Source of the DNA: Streptomyces spongiae
Lineage (GTDB): Bacteria > Actinomycetota > Actinomycetes > Streptomycetales > Streptomycetaceae
Assembly (NCBI RefSeq): GCF_009377185.1
Contig: NZ_VJZC01000002.1
Location: forward strand, 1 to 64,000
Reading direction: 5' to 3'
DNA length: 64,000 nucleotides
Shown here: piece by piece, positions 52,474 to 60,350 of the stretch
How positions within the stretch are numbered: position 1 is the stretch's first letter
Layout of the letters: each line of letters opens with the position of its first letter
Position numbers and translations under genes: made by a program
Notes under the pieces: generated by a model
Databases searched by the model: none
Told to the model about the DNA's origin: nothing
The model's input: only the letters and a program-made list of their open reading frames with translations

Positions 52474-53277
52474 TCAGGGTTTCACGGCGACCGCCCCGAA
52501 CTGCGGTACCACGACGGGGGAGTCGGAGTCGGCACGCCAGTGCGAGCACGCCACCAGCCCCGGGTCGAGCAGTTCCAGTCCATTGAAGAACGCCGTGACG
52601 TCCGCGCGGTTGCGGGCGGTGATGGGCGGAGTGGCGTTCTCGTTCCAGAACTCCATGGCCGGGACCTGGCCCTCGCCGCCGAGGTCGGCGTCGGCCGTGG
52701 GGTGCGTCAGGACGAGGAAGCTGCCGGAGGGCGCCGCCGCCATGATCCGCCGCACGATGTCACGGGCCGTGCCGGTGTCCAGGACGAAGTTGAGGACGCC
52801 CAGCATCATGACCGCGATCGGCCGGGTGAAGTCCAGTGTCCGTGTGGCGCGTTCGAGCAGGGTGTCCGGGTCGTGCAGGTCGGCGTCGATGTAGTCGGTG
52901 ACGCCCTCGTGCGTGCCCGTCAGCAGGGTGCGTGCGTGGAGGAGGACGACCGGGTCGTTGTCGACGTACACGATCCGCGACTCGGGCGCGATCCGCTGGG
53001 CGATCTCGTGGGTGTTGTCCGCCGTGGGCATCCCCGTGCCGATGTCGAGGAACTGGCGTACTCCACGTTCCTCGGCCAGGAACCGTACCGCCCGGCCGAG
53101 GAACTCGCGGTCCGCGCGGGCGATGTCCCGGATCACCGGGAACATCGAGGCGACGTGCTCGCCGACCCGCTGGTCGATCTCGTAGTTGTCCCTGCCGCCG
53201 ATCCAGTAGTTCCAGACACGGGCGTTGTGCGCCACGGAGGTGTCCAGCCGGCCCGTCAGTCTCTGTTCGCCACTCAT
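52474..53277 (-). CDS. S-adenosylmethionine-dependent methyltransferase (Methyltransf_19/DUF574)
   Basis: 267 aa. The ATG at 53277 follows GGGGGAGAG; the longer in-frame reading runs into the neighbouring intergenic region. Motifs: RVWNYWIGGRDNYEIDQRVGEHV, FLDIGTGMPTADNTHEIAQ (SAM loop), VYVDNDPVVLLHARTLL, and VLTHPTADADLGG. This family is highly expanded in Streptomyces and mostly uncharacterised. Confidence 0.9.
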   Translation of the reverse strand: MSGEQRLTGRLDTSVAHNARVWNYWIGGRDNYEIDQRVGEHVASMFPVIRDIARADREFLGRAVRFLAEERGVRQFLDIGTGMPTADNTHEIAQRIAPESRIVYVDNDPVVLLHARTLLTGTHEGVTDYIDADLHDPDTLLERATRTLDFTRPIAVMMLGVLNFVLDTGTARDIVRRIMAAAPSGSFLVLTHPTADADLGGEGQVPAMEFWNENATPPITARNRADVTAFFNGLELLDPGLVACSHWRADSDSPVVVPQFGAVAVKP

Positions 53278-53530
53278 GTCTCTCCCCCTTCCGAACCGTC
53301 CGCCATTGTGCCGTCGGATGATCAACCTGTCAGCACCGCGCGGAACGGCGCTGACGTGATCGCACGCCCGTCTATTGGCTGACCCGTCATCACCCTGACA
53401 CCCGTTGATCTTCGACGCGTCAACGAGGTTGACCGACACTGTTCTGGGCATGTCAATCCTGCTGGAATGCTCTCACCCCCCACTTCCCTCACTCCCTCCA
53501 CTTCCCCCACGTCCGAACCAGGAGGACACA

Positions 53531-54301
53531 TTGAAGACGCGTGTGCGGAGGCTCCGCAGAGCATCCGTCATCTCCGGCAGCGCTGTGGCTCTGGTGATCG
53601 CCTTCCCCGGCAGCGCGCTCGCGGCCCCGCCCCAGGCCCTGCCCGCCAACGCCGACACCACCGAGCAGACATGGCAGCCGGCGTACGACTACGACACGGA
53701 CGGCTGCTACCCGACGCCCGCCATCGGCCCCGACGGGACGGTCAATGGCGGCCTCAACCCGACGGGTGCCCTGGGCGGCGAGTGTCACGACGCCTCGGAC
53801 CTCGACAACACCAACGGCTACGTCCGCTACAAGTGCAACAACGGCTGGTGCGCCGTGATGTACGGCCTGTACTTCGAGAAGGACCAGGCCGTGGCCGGCA
53901 GCGGCATCGGAGGCCACCGCCACGACTGGGAGCACGTCGTGGTGTGGGTGCAGAACGGCCAGGCCCAGTACGTCTCCACCTCGGCCCACGGCAGCTTCAA
54001 CGTCTACACCCGCGACCAGATCCGCTGGGACGGCAACCACCCCAAGATCGTGTACCACAAGGACGGCGCCAGTACGCACGCCTTCCGCCCCGCGAACGCG
54101 AACGACGAACCGCCGGAGAACGCCAAGGGCACCTGGCAGTACCCGCCGCTGGTCGGCTGGAACGGCTACCCCTCGGGCCTGCGCGACAAGTTGAGCGCGT
54201 ACGACTTCGGCAGCGCCAACTTCGGCCTGAAGGACGCGAACTTCAACTCCCACCTGTCGGCGGCCAAGCCGTCCGGTATCGCGTTCGACCCCAACGCCTG
54301 A
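53531..54301 (+). CDS. secreted NPP1/NLP (necrosis-inducing-like) protein
   Basis: 256 aa from a TTG start 5 nt after a perfect AGGAGG. A Sec signal peptide (KTRVRRLRRASVISGSAVALVIAFPGSALA) ends near residue 31. The mature chain has four early cysteines and the diagnostic heptapeptide GHRHDWE (128-134) followed by HVVVWV, then HPKIVYHKDGASTHAFR. The family includes cytolysins that attack plant membranes by binding sphingolipids, as well as non-toxic members. The metal and acidic residues of the heptapeptide are kept. It stands alone. Confidence 0.92.
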   Translation: MKTRVRRLRRASVISGSAVALVIAFPGSALAAPPQALPANADTTEQTWQPAYDYDTDGCYPTPAIGPDGTVNGGLNPTGALGGECHDASDLDNTNGYVRYKCNNGWCAVMYGLYFEKDQAVAGSGIGGHRHDWEHVVVWVQNGQAQYVSTSAHGSFNVYTRDQIRWDGNHPKIVYHKDGASTHAFRPANANDEPPENAKGTWQYPPLVGWNGYPSGLRDKLSAYDFGSANFGLKDANFNSHLSAAKPSGIAFDPNA

Positions 54302-54343
54302 CAGCCGGGCGACAGCACTCCGGCACCGGCCGTACCGGAAACC

Positions 54344-55315
54344 CTAGGGCGCGGACGGCTGGTGCAGGGGCGCCCCGCTGATCGACTCGGACGGCGAACC
54401 GTCCACCCCGACCGGAGCGTCCCCCGCCGTCATGACCCGGTGCATGATGCGGGGGAAGTCCAGGTGGGCGGTGTCGCTGGGAGCCAGGTGGATCGTGGCG
54501 CGGTTGTCCCACATGGCCACGCTGCCCGGCTCCCAGCGGAAACGGACGGTGTACTCGGGCCGTGTCACCTGCTCCACGAACATCTCCAGCAGCAGCCGGT
54601 TCTCGGCCCGAGAGACACCGATGATGTTCTCCACGTAGTACGGGTTGACGTAGAGCACCCGCTCGCCGCTCTCCGGGTGCACGCGGACCACCGGGTGGGC
54701 GGACGCCACCTGATGGTCCTGGAGGTGCAGCATGTACGCGTCGGGACCGGAGCGCGGCAGGTAACCGACCCCGAGCCGGTGTTCCGCACGCAGCCCCTCG
54801 GCGAATCTCCGCACGGGCTCGGACAGTCCCGCGTAGGCGGTGGCCAGATTCGCCCAGGTGGTGTCCCCGCCGTACGGCGGCACCCGCTCGGCGCGCAGGA
54901 CCGTCAGGGCCGGCGGGTCGATCCGTGCCGTGTGGTCGGCGTGCCAGCCGCGCAGCGTGGAGTGGCGCCGCCGCTCCAGCCACTCCGCGTGCGACATACC
55001 GTGGCGCCCCGCCAGCTCCAGCCGGTCGGCCGTCGTCTCCACCTGGGGGAAGTCCGCGGGCGAGGCGGAGCCGCGGGACCGCAACGTGATCGGCTCCCCG
55101 AAGCGCCGGACGAACGCGACGTGCCCGGCGTGGTCGAGCTCCTGCTCCCGGAAGAAGACCACCTTCCAGCGCAGCAACGCCGCCCGGATCTCCGCGACGA
55201 CCTCGTCCGCCAGAGGACCGGCCAGGTCGACACCGTGAATCTCGGCCCCGATGTACCCGGCGACGGGCCGCACCTCGACCTTGCCCGACCCACTCCAGGA
55301 CGTCTCCACACCCAT
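54344..55315 (-). CDS. TauD/TfdA-family Fe(II)/2-oxoglutarate dioxygenase
   Basis: 323 aa from the ATG at 55315 (GGGGAG upstream); an ATG 108 nt earlier is less likely. Iron ligands: HAD in LRGWHADHTARIDPP (His125, Asp127) and the distal His in MWDNRATIHLA; the 2-oxoglutarate arginine follows in DFPRIMHRV. Acts by oxidative cleavage or hydroxylation of an alkyl sulfonate, sulfate ester or similar; the substrate is not set by the sequence. It lies just upstream of the second tRNA repeat. Confidence 0.9.
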   Translation of the reverse strand: MGVETSWSGSGKVEVRPVAGYIGAEIHGVDLAGPLADEVVAEIRAALLRWKVVFFREQELDHAGHVAFVRRFGEPITLRSRGSASPADFPQVETTADRLELAGRHGMSHAEWLERRRHSTLRGWHADHTARIDPPALTVLRAERVPPYGGDTTWANLATAYAGLSEPVRRFAEGLRAEHRLGVGYLPRSGPDAYMLHLQDHQVASAHPVVRVHPESGERVLYVNPYYVENIIGVSRAENRLLLEMFVEQVTRPEYTVRFRWEPGSVAMWDNRATIHLAPSDTAHLDFPRIMHRVMTAGDAPVGVDGSPSESISGAPLHQPSAP

Positions 55316-55445
55316 CAGCTCCCCGCGACGCGCTCCGTCGGCCGACAGACCCGTGCCGGATCTTCCCCACCCCACCACAGGCTCATGCCGAACGGGGACC
55401 GGGAGAGGAGATCTCCTGTCCATGTGAGGTAGGGTTGACGTGCGT

Positions 55446-55578
<133 letters not shown>

Positions 55579-55592
55579 GGCCCTGTTGTCGC

Positions 55593-56321
55593 CTATCGGG
55601 CGGTTGCGAAGTCCTGGGTCCAGTAGTTGCCGGGCTGTGCGCGACCGACGCCGATCTCCTTGAACGCGCAGTTCAGGATGTTGGCCTTGTGGCCGGGGCT
55701 GGACATCCAACCCGCCATGACCTGCTCGGGAGTGGTGTAACCATAGGCGACGTTCTCGCCGTAGGTGCGCCAGGTGTAGCCGGCACGGGTGATCCGGTCG
55801 CCCGGGGAAGATCCGTCGGAGCCGGTGTGCGACATGTTCCGGTGGGCCGCCATGTCCTCGCTGTGTGCCTGTGCGGCCTTGGTCAAGGTCGCGTCCGGAG
55901 TCACGGGCGAGCAACCGGCCTTCTTCCGCTCGGCGTTGACGAGTTCGACGATGCGAGTGTTGGCGCCGGACGCCGTGGCGGTGGCCTTCGGAGTGCTGGA
56001 AGGCGTGGTCTTCTTGGGCTTGGGCTTGGGTGTGGCCTTGGGCTTCGCGGTGTTCGCGGTGCGCGAAGGCGTCGTGGTCTTCTTGGGCTTGGGCTTGGGT
56101 GCGTGGGTCCTTCGGGTGTCTGCGGAGGGGGTCGGAGTGTGCCGGTCGTGGCCGTGCCGCCAGTCCTTGGCGCCGTTCCTCTCCCAGTCGTAGGAACGAT
56201 GTCCTCCGCTGTCCTGCCAGTCGCCACAGGCCATGGCGACGGACGGCACAGCCACGGTGCCGACGGCGACCGCGGCGATGACTATGCGCCGGTAATGCTT
56301 GTTCTGGCGATGCTTCCCCAT
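55593..56321 (-). CDS. secreted CAP (SCP/PR1-like) domain protein
   Basis: 242 aa from the ATG at 56321 (GGGG 7 nt upstream; an ATG 12 nt earlier is possible). A basic, Tyr-containing N-terminus and the hydrophobic IVIAAVAVGTVAVPSVAMA make a Sec signal peptide. A Lys/Pro/Thr linker (about 55-110) contains KPKPKKTT twice (DNA offset 69 bp). The CAP domain (about 120-242) keeps its histidine/glutamate tetrad: QAHSEDMAAHRNMSH, YGENVA, SPGHKANIL. Bacterial CAP proteins bind lipids, cell wall or peptides; function unknown here. Confidence 0.9.
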   Translation of the reverse strand: MGKHRQNKHYRRIVIAAVAVGTVAVPSVAMACGDWQDSGGHRSYDWERNGAKDWRHGHDRHTPTPSADTRRTHAPKPKPKKTTTPSRTANTAKPKATPKPKPKKTTPSSTPKATATASGANTRIVELVNAERKKAGCSPVTPDATLTKAAQAHSEDMAAHRNMSHTGSDGSSPGDRITRAGYTWRTYGENVAYGYTTPEQVMAGWMSSPGHKANILNCAFKEIGVGRAQPGNYWTQDFATAR

Positions 56322-56646
56322 ACATGACCCCATTCGGTACTCGCCGAGCGTCCTTGCGCGGCCGGCTCCCCGCAGGACCCCTCCTGAACTGCGGAAAGGT
56401 CCTGCGGGCCGCCATTCTTAGGACGGCTTCACACGAAGCACAAAGGGGCCTGCCTACTACGTTGCTTCGTAGTTCTGGAGAGCCCTTGCCAGGAGTACGG
56501 GAGGGTGCTGGTTCGGCTTCCGAGGGTCTTTGCGGAGGTCAGGACCGGCGCGACGGGGGACTGACTCAAGCCGGACAAGTCCCCTATGTCGACTGAGTGG
56601 CATCAACTATTCCGCATGCTTAGTAGCGGAGAAGCTGTGACGCATG
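56322..56646. other. long leader/intergenic region upstream of the CAP gene
   Basis: 325 bp with no convincing gene. Besides the hairpin at 56369-56408 it has inverted repeats ACGAAGCA (56433-56440)/TGCTTCGT (56463-56470) and ACTACG (56456-56461)/CGTAGT (56468-56473). These overlap, so two alternative hairpins could form in the CAP mRNA leader. I looked for the c-di-AMP riboswitch core often found before Streptomyces wall genes and do not see it. Confidence 0.5.
56369..56408 (-). promoter_or_regulatory. 11-bp perfect inverted repeat in the CAP mRNA leader
   Basis: CCCGCAGGACC (56369-56379) and GGTCCTGCGGG (56398-56408) pair perfectly with an 18-nt loop, about 47 nt before the CAP start codon. 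The loop holds an AGGAGG-like stretch in the mRNA sense. Possible attenuator, RNA stability element or protein-binding site. Confidence 0.55.
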
Positions 56647-58977
56647 TCACGAAAACTCCGGAAGTCCCCACGGCTTCGAGTCTCCGACGGCCGGTACGTC
56701 ACGCGGGCCGAGGTCCAAGGCGGTGCCGCGCCGGGCAACGACGGCCGTTTCTCCCCAGCGGAGCGGAACCTCGATACGGCCGGCCGCTGTGTCCCGGTAG
56801 CGCAGGCGCCGCCCACGCTCGTCCCGTACGTCGATGGCCCCGTCGATGCCGTGCTGCAGCACGAGCGGAGCACCCGCCTGGCTGTGCACCCGCACCCACC
56901 GGGTCCGGCCACCCGAGCGGTCCGCGTCCACCAGGAACGCACCCTGGGTGCGCAGGCCCTGGACGGAGGCGTCCGGCCAGCGCCGGGACACGGAGGGGAA
57001 GACCCGTACCACCCCGCCATGACTCTGCACGGCCATGTCGAGGACCGACTGAGCCGCCGTCAGCGGACTCTCCGTGGCGAGGTTCCCGCCCTCCACATAC
57101 ATGGTGTTCGGGGTCATCCAGGCGTTGTTGACGACGTTGCCGCCGGTGAAGAAGGTGAGGAAGTCGAGGGCCTCCTCGGACCGTTCCATCACGGAGGCCA
57201 TCGACGAGGCGACGGCGTAGCTGTAACCCGCCCACAGGCCGCGGTCCTTGACCCAGTGGTCGAAGGTGGTCCGCATGATCTCCCGGTCGGCCGGGCGGTC
57301 CCAGCTCAGCTCGTGCAGCGGGTACAGCCACAGCATGTGCGAGAAGTGGCGGTGGGACTCGGTGAGCGGCTTCCCCGCGCCGATCATGACCCCGGTCGCG
57401 TCCCGCGGGTAGGCCACCAGGCGCTGGAGGATCTCCCGCCAGCGCGCGGCGCGTGGATGGTCCGTACGCAGAACGCGCAGGCAGTCGAGGAGGGTGGCGC
57501 AGCCCCAGCGGAGCAGGGAGAGGTCGTAGACGCAGTCCTCGGCGTCGGCCCACTCGGGCGACCGGGTGAGCGGCAGATGCAGCATTCCGTCGCCGCCCTC
57601 GCGCAGGAAGTGGTCGTAGAAGTTCACCGCCTTGACGAGGATCGGGAAGAGGACGTCGCGCACGATCGACACGTCCATGGTGTGGCGGTAGCTGAGCCAG
57701 ACGTTGTGCATGGCCCAGATGAGATTGCCGTTGTTGTCGGTCTTGGTGGACGTGCCGGGGATGCCGACGGTCTTGGCGCCGGGGCGCAGCAGCCAGTCGG
57801 AGGGATGGGCCAGGGCGTAGGTCTGCCCGTCCCGGTACTCCGGCGGGACGGAGAGCGGCAGGTTCTTCTCGAAGTCCTTGAAGGTGGAGGTGACGGAGTC
57901 CAGTTCGAGGTGGTTGGACCCCTGGATCAGCCAGGTGGCGATCTGCACATTGAGGTTCCACCAGACGGCGGTCCAACTGCCGCCGGTCTCCGGGTACCAC
58001 GGCCCCCATTCGGACATCGAGGGCCCGCCGGCCCGGGTGGCGCAGGCGGCCTTGTAGAGCTGGATCCAGTAGAAGTCCTGAATGCGCTTGTCGGGTACGG
58101 ACAGCAGGCTGCGCCGGTAGAAGCGGTGCCACCAGGCGCGGTGCTCGCGCACCAGATCGTCCGGGTCCGCGGAGAGCGTGCGGGCCACTTCGGCGACGGC
58201 AAGCTCCGTCGTGCCCGACAGGTCCTCGGGGAAGCGGTAGACGATGTGCGCGGCCAATAGTCTGCCGCTGCCGACGCGCCGTTCGCGCCAGGCGGTGGTC
58301 CACCCTCCGCCCGCGATCAGCGGCTGCTGCACGTACCCGGTGTCTCCGGCGGTGCCCACGGTGGGATCGGGGTTGCCGGTGTAGTCGGCGGGTTTGTCCT
58401 TCGTGCGCGGAGAAGTCGCGGACATCCATGTGAACGACCAGGCCGCATCCTCCTCGCCCGCACTGGGCCGGGTGGAAATCAGCAGCGCGGTACGGGCGTT
58501 GTGCACCAGCATCGAGAAGCGGACGCTCCCGCGTGTGGTGGTGACGGTGCCGCGCAGCTCGGCGTCCCAGAGGTCCAGGGTCCAGTCGACGTCTGTCACC
58601 TCACCGGCGAGCGTGAGGTCGAAGTGCCCTATGGGCAACCGGGAGAATCCGTACGGAGCACGCCACTGTGGCCGTTGGTCCTGCACCTGGCTGTGACTGA
58701 CCATGACCTTCACGGAGTTGGCCGTCGCACCTCGGTAGACCTGCACCCCGAGCAGGCCGTTGCTCAGGAAGGGGCCGTCCTTCCAGTCGCCGGGCATCCG
58801 CCGCCAGCGCAGAGCCGCGGCCCGGGCCATCCGTTCGTGCAGCCCCTCCGTTCCGCCGGTCTCGCGGGGCGCCGCCCAGCCGGTGCCGGACCCCGCCGAC
58901 CAGCCCACCGCGGCGACTGCGGCGGCCGTACCGATCACACCTCTTCGAGAGATCCCGTTCTCAGGCGTCACGGTCAC
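56647..58977 (-). CDS. Tat-exported GH95-like glycoside hydrolase
   Basis: 776 aa from the GTG at 58977, 7 nt after GGAGG. The twin-arginine signal GISRRGVIGTAAAVAAVGWSAGSG lies near residues 7-30. The N-terminal beta-sandwich (FLSNGLLGVQVYRGA) is followed by an (alpha/alpha)6 region with WGPWYPETGGSWTAVWWNLN, LTESHRHFSHMLWLYP, and QSHGGVVRVFPSVSRRWPDASVQGL. The layout matches GH95 (1,2-alpha-L-fucosidase/L-galactosidase). I cannot place all catalytic acids with confidence, so specificity is open. Confidence 0.75.
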   Translation of the reverse strand: MTVTPENGISRRGVIGTAAAVAAVGWSAGSGTGWAAPRETGGTEGLHERMARAAALRWRRMPGDWKDGPFLSNGLLGVQVYRGATANSVKVMVSHSQVQDQRPQWRAPYGFSRLPIGHFDLTLAGEVTDVDWTLDLWDAELRGTVTTTRGSVRFSMLVHNARTALLISTRPSAGEEDAAWSFTWMSATSPRTKDKPADYTGNPDPTVGTAGDTGYVQQPLIAGGGWTTAWRERRVGSGRLLAAHIVYRFPEDLSGTTELAVAEVARTLSADPDDLVREHRAWWHRFYRRSLLSVPDKRIQDFYWIQLYKAACATRAGGPSMSEWGPWYPETGGSWTAVWWNLNVQIATWLIQGSNHLELDSVTSTFKDFEKNLPLSVPPEYRDGQTYALAHPSDWLLRPGAKTVGIPGTSTKTDNNGNLIWAMHNVWLSYRHTMDVSIVRDVLFPILVKAVNFYDHFLREGGDGMLHLPLTRSPEWADAEDCVYDLSLLRWGCATLLDCLRVLRTDHPRAARWREILQRLVAYPRDATGVMIGAGKPLTESHRHFSHMLWLYPLHELSWDRPADREIMRTTFDHWVKDRGLWAGYSYAVASSMASVMERSEEALDFLTFFTGGNVVNNAWMTPNTMYVEGGNLATESPLTAAQSVLDMAVQSHGGVVRVFPSVSRRWPDASVQGLRTQGAFLVDADRSGGRTRWVRVHSQAGAPLVLQHGIDGAIDVRDERGRRLRYRDTAAGRIEVPLRWGETAVVARRGTALDLGPRDVPAVGDSKPWGLPEFS

Positions 58978-59283
58978 GTAGATGCCTCCCATTCCTGATG
59001 GTGAACTACCTGGCATGGTGCAGGCACTTGGGGGACAGGGGAAGACCTCCGACGTATCAGAAATCGGAGCGAGGCTCAGGCGCTGGTGGCGGAGGTGTAC
59101 GCGCAGGTGAACTGTCATGTCCGGGAGCGCTCGGCCTGCGGAGGGTTTGCGATTCGACCGATGTATGCACCGATTTTTCACCCGATCCGCCGTTCGGGGC
59201 CGACCCGGCGGGCCGTACTCTCGAACCCGCGGACGATTGCCTGGTCGGTCGGGTGAGGCACAGCAGCCGCGGTCGGAGGAGCG
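58978..59283. promoter_or_regulatory. divergent promoter region of GH95-like and FGE genes
   Basis: 306 bp without a gene. The AT-richest part (about 59151-59185) has CGAT four times at roughly 9-12-bp spacing and is the likeliest promoter/operator area. GGAGGAG just before 59284 is the FGE ribosome-binding site, and GGGAGG before 58977 serves the glycosidase. Confidence 0.4.
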
Positions 59284-60261
59284 ATGTCCAGCGCGTGTTG
59301 CGCCCCCACTTCAGGGGGTGACCGGGAGACACCCGAGCCGTCCGGCGCACGGCTCCAGGCCCCGGAGCGGGACCGGGCGCAGGCGCTGCGCGCCATGCTG
59401 CGCGTCCCCGGAGGGACGTTCCTGATGGGAGGCGACGACGCCGACGCGTTTCCCGAGGACGGTGAAGGGCCGGTCCGGGCGGTGCGGCTGTCGCCGTTCC
59501 TCATCGACGCGACCACCGTCACCAACAGACAGTTCGCGGCGTTCGTACGCAGCAGCGGCTACAAGAGCGACGCTGAGCGCTACGGCTGGTCCTTCGTGTT
59601 CTACGCACTCGTCCACCCCGACGCCCGGCAGTTGGTGCGGGACGGCACGGTGGCGCAGGCGCCCTGGTGGCTCGCGGTGGACGGAGCGTGCTGGCGGGCC
59701 CCCTACGGGCCGGGGTCGTCATGGACCGATCTGTCGAACCACCCTGTCGTCCACGTGTCCTGGCGCGACGCGTCCGCCTACGCGGCATGGGCGGGCAAGC
59801 GCCTGCCCACGGAGGCGGAGTGGGAGAGGGCGGCACGAGGCGGTCTGGAACACTCCCGCTTTCCCTGGGGTGACGAACTCCTGCCCCGGGGACAGCACCG
59901 CTGCAACATCTGGCAGGGGCGGTTCCCGCAGACCAACACGGGTGAGGACGGGTATCTGGGAACCGCGCCCGTCAAGACCTACCGGCCCAACAACCTCGGC
60001 CTGTACAACACATCGGGCAACGTGTGGGAATGGTGCTCCGACTGGTGGAGCACCACCTGGCACGCGGCCGACCGCCCGGAGACCCGTGAGGACCCGGCCG
60101 GACCTCCCACCGGGGAGGCGAAGGTGATCCGCGGCGGCTCCTACCTGTGCCATGCGTCGTACTGCAACCGCTACCGCGTCGCAGCCCGCACGTCCAACAC
60201 ACCCGACAGCAGCACCGGACACATGGGGTTCCGCTGCGCGGCGGACCTGCCCTCCGCATGA
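59284..60261 (+). CDS. formylglycine-generating enzyme (SUMF1/FGE)
   Basis: 325 aa. The actinobacterial N-terminal cysteine-rich lead (SSACCAPTSGG) is present. FGE-sulfatase fold: RVPGGTFLMGGDDADAF, VTNRQFAAFVRSSGY, HPVVHVSWRDASAYAAWAGKRLPTEAEWE, NVWEWCSDWW, and the copper-binding active site VIRGGSYLCHASYCNRYRVAAR with both cysteines. Converts a sulfatase cysteine to formylglycine. The sulfatase 89 bp downstream is the obvious client. Confidence 0.93.
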   Translation: MSSACCAPTSGGDRETPEPSGARLQAPERDRAQALRAMLRVPGGTFLMGGDDADAFPEDGEGPVRAVRLSPFLIDATTVTNRQFAAFVRSSGYKSDAERYGWSFVFYALVHPDARQLVRDGTVAQAPWWLAVDGACWRAPYGPGSSWTDLSNHPVVHVSWRDASAYAAWAGKRLPTEAEWERAARGGLEHSRFPWGDELLPRGQHRCNIWQGRFPQTNTGEDGYLGTAPVKTYRPNNLGLYNTSGNVWEWCSDWWSTTWHAADRPETREDPAGPPTGEAKVIRGGSYLCHASYCNRYRVAARTSNTPDSSTGHMGFRCAADLPSA

Positions 60262-60272
60262 GATAGCTGTGG

Positions 60273-60301
60273 TTGACACCCAAATAGCGGGAGTTCAGAC
60301 T
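60273..60301 (+). promoter_or_regulatory. probable promoter of the sulfatase gene
   Basis: Consensus -35 TTGACA (60273-60278), exactly 17 bp, then CAGACT (60296-60301) as a -10 with three of six consensus bases. The predicted start point, about 60308, falls in the palindrome that follows. Confidence 0.55.
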
Positions 60302-60305
60302 TGCA

Positions 60306-60336
60306 CCCAGTCAACTGGTTTGACCAGTTGACTGGG
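60306..60336. promoter_or_regulatory. 31-bp perfect palindrome, probable repressor operator
   Basis: CCCAGTCAACTGGT (60306-60319) and ACCAGTTGACTGGG (60323-60336) are 14-bp perfect arms around TTG. The centre TGGTTTGACCA fits the FadR-type GntR consensus TNGT-N3-ACNA. It covers the predicted transcription start and abuts the GGAAGGAG ribosome-binding site, so it could act as DNA operator or as an mRNA hairpin. No GntR gene lies in the window. Confidence 0.75.
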
Positions 60337-60350
60337 AAGGAGCGTCCTGG

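Noticed and set aside
56322..56646. c-di-AMP (ydaO-type) riboswitch before the CAP gene
   Set aside because: The conserved core blocks I know from Streptomyces examples are not recognisable in this leader.
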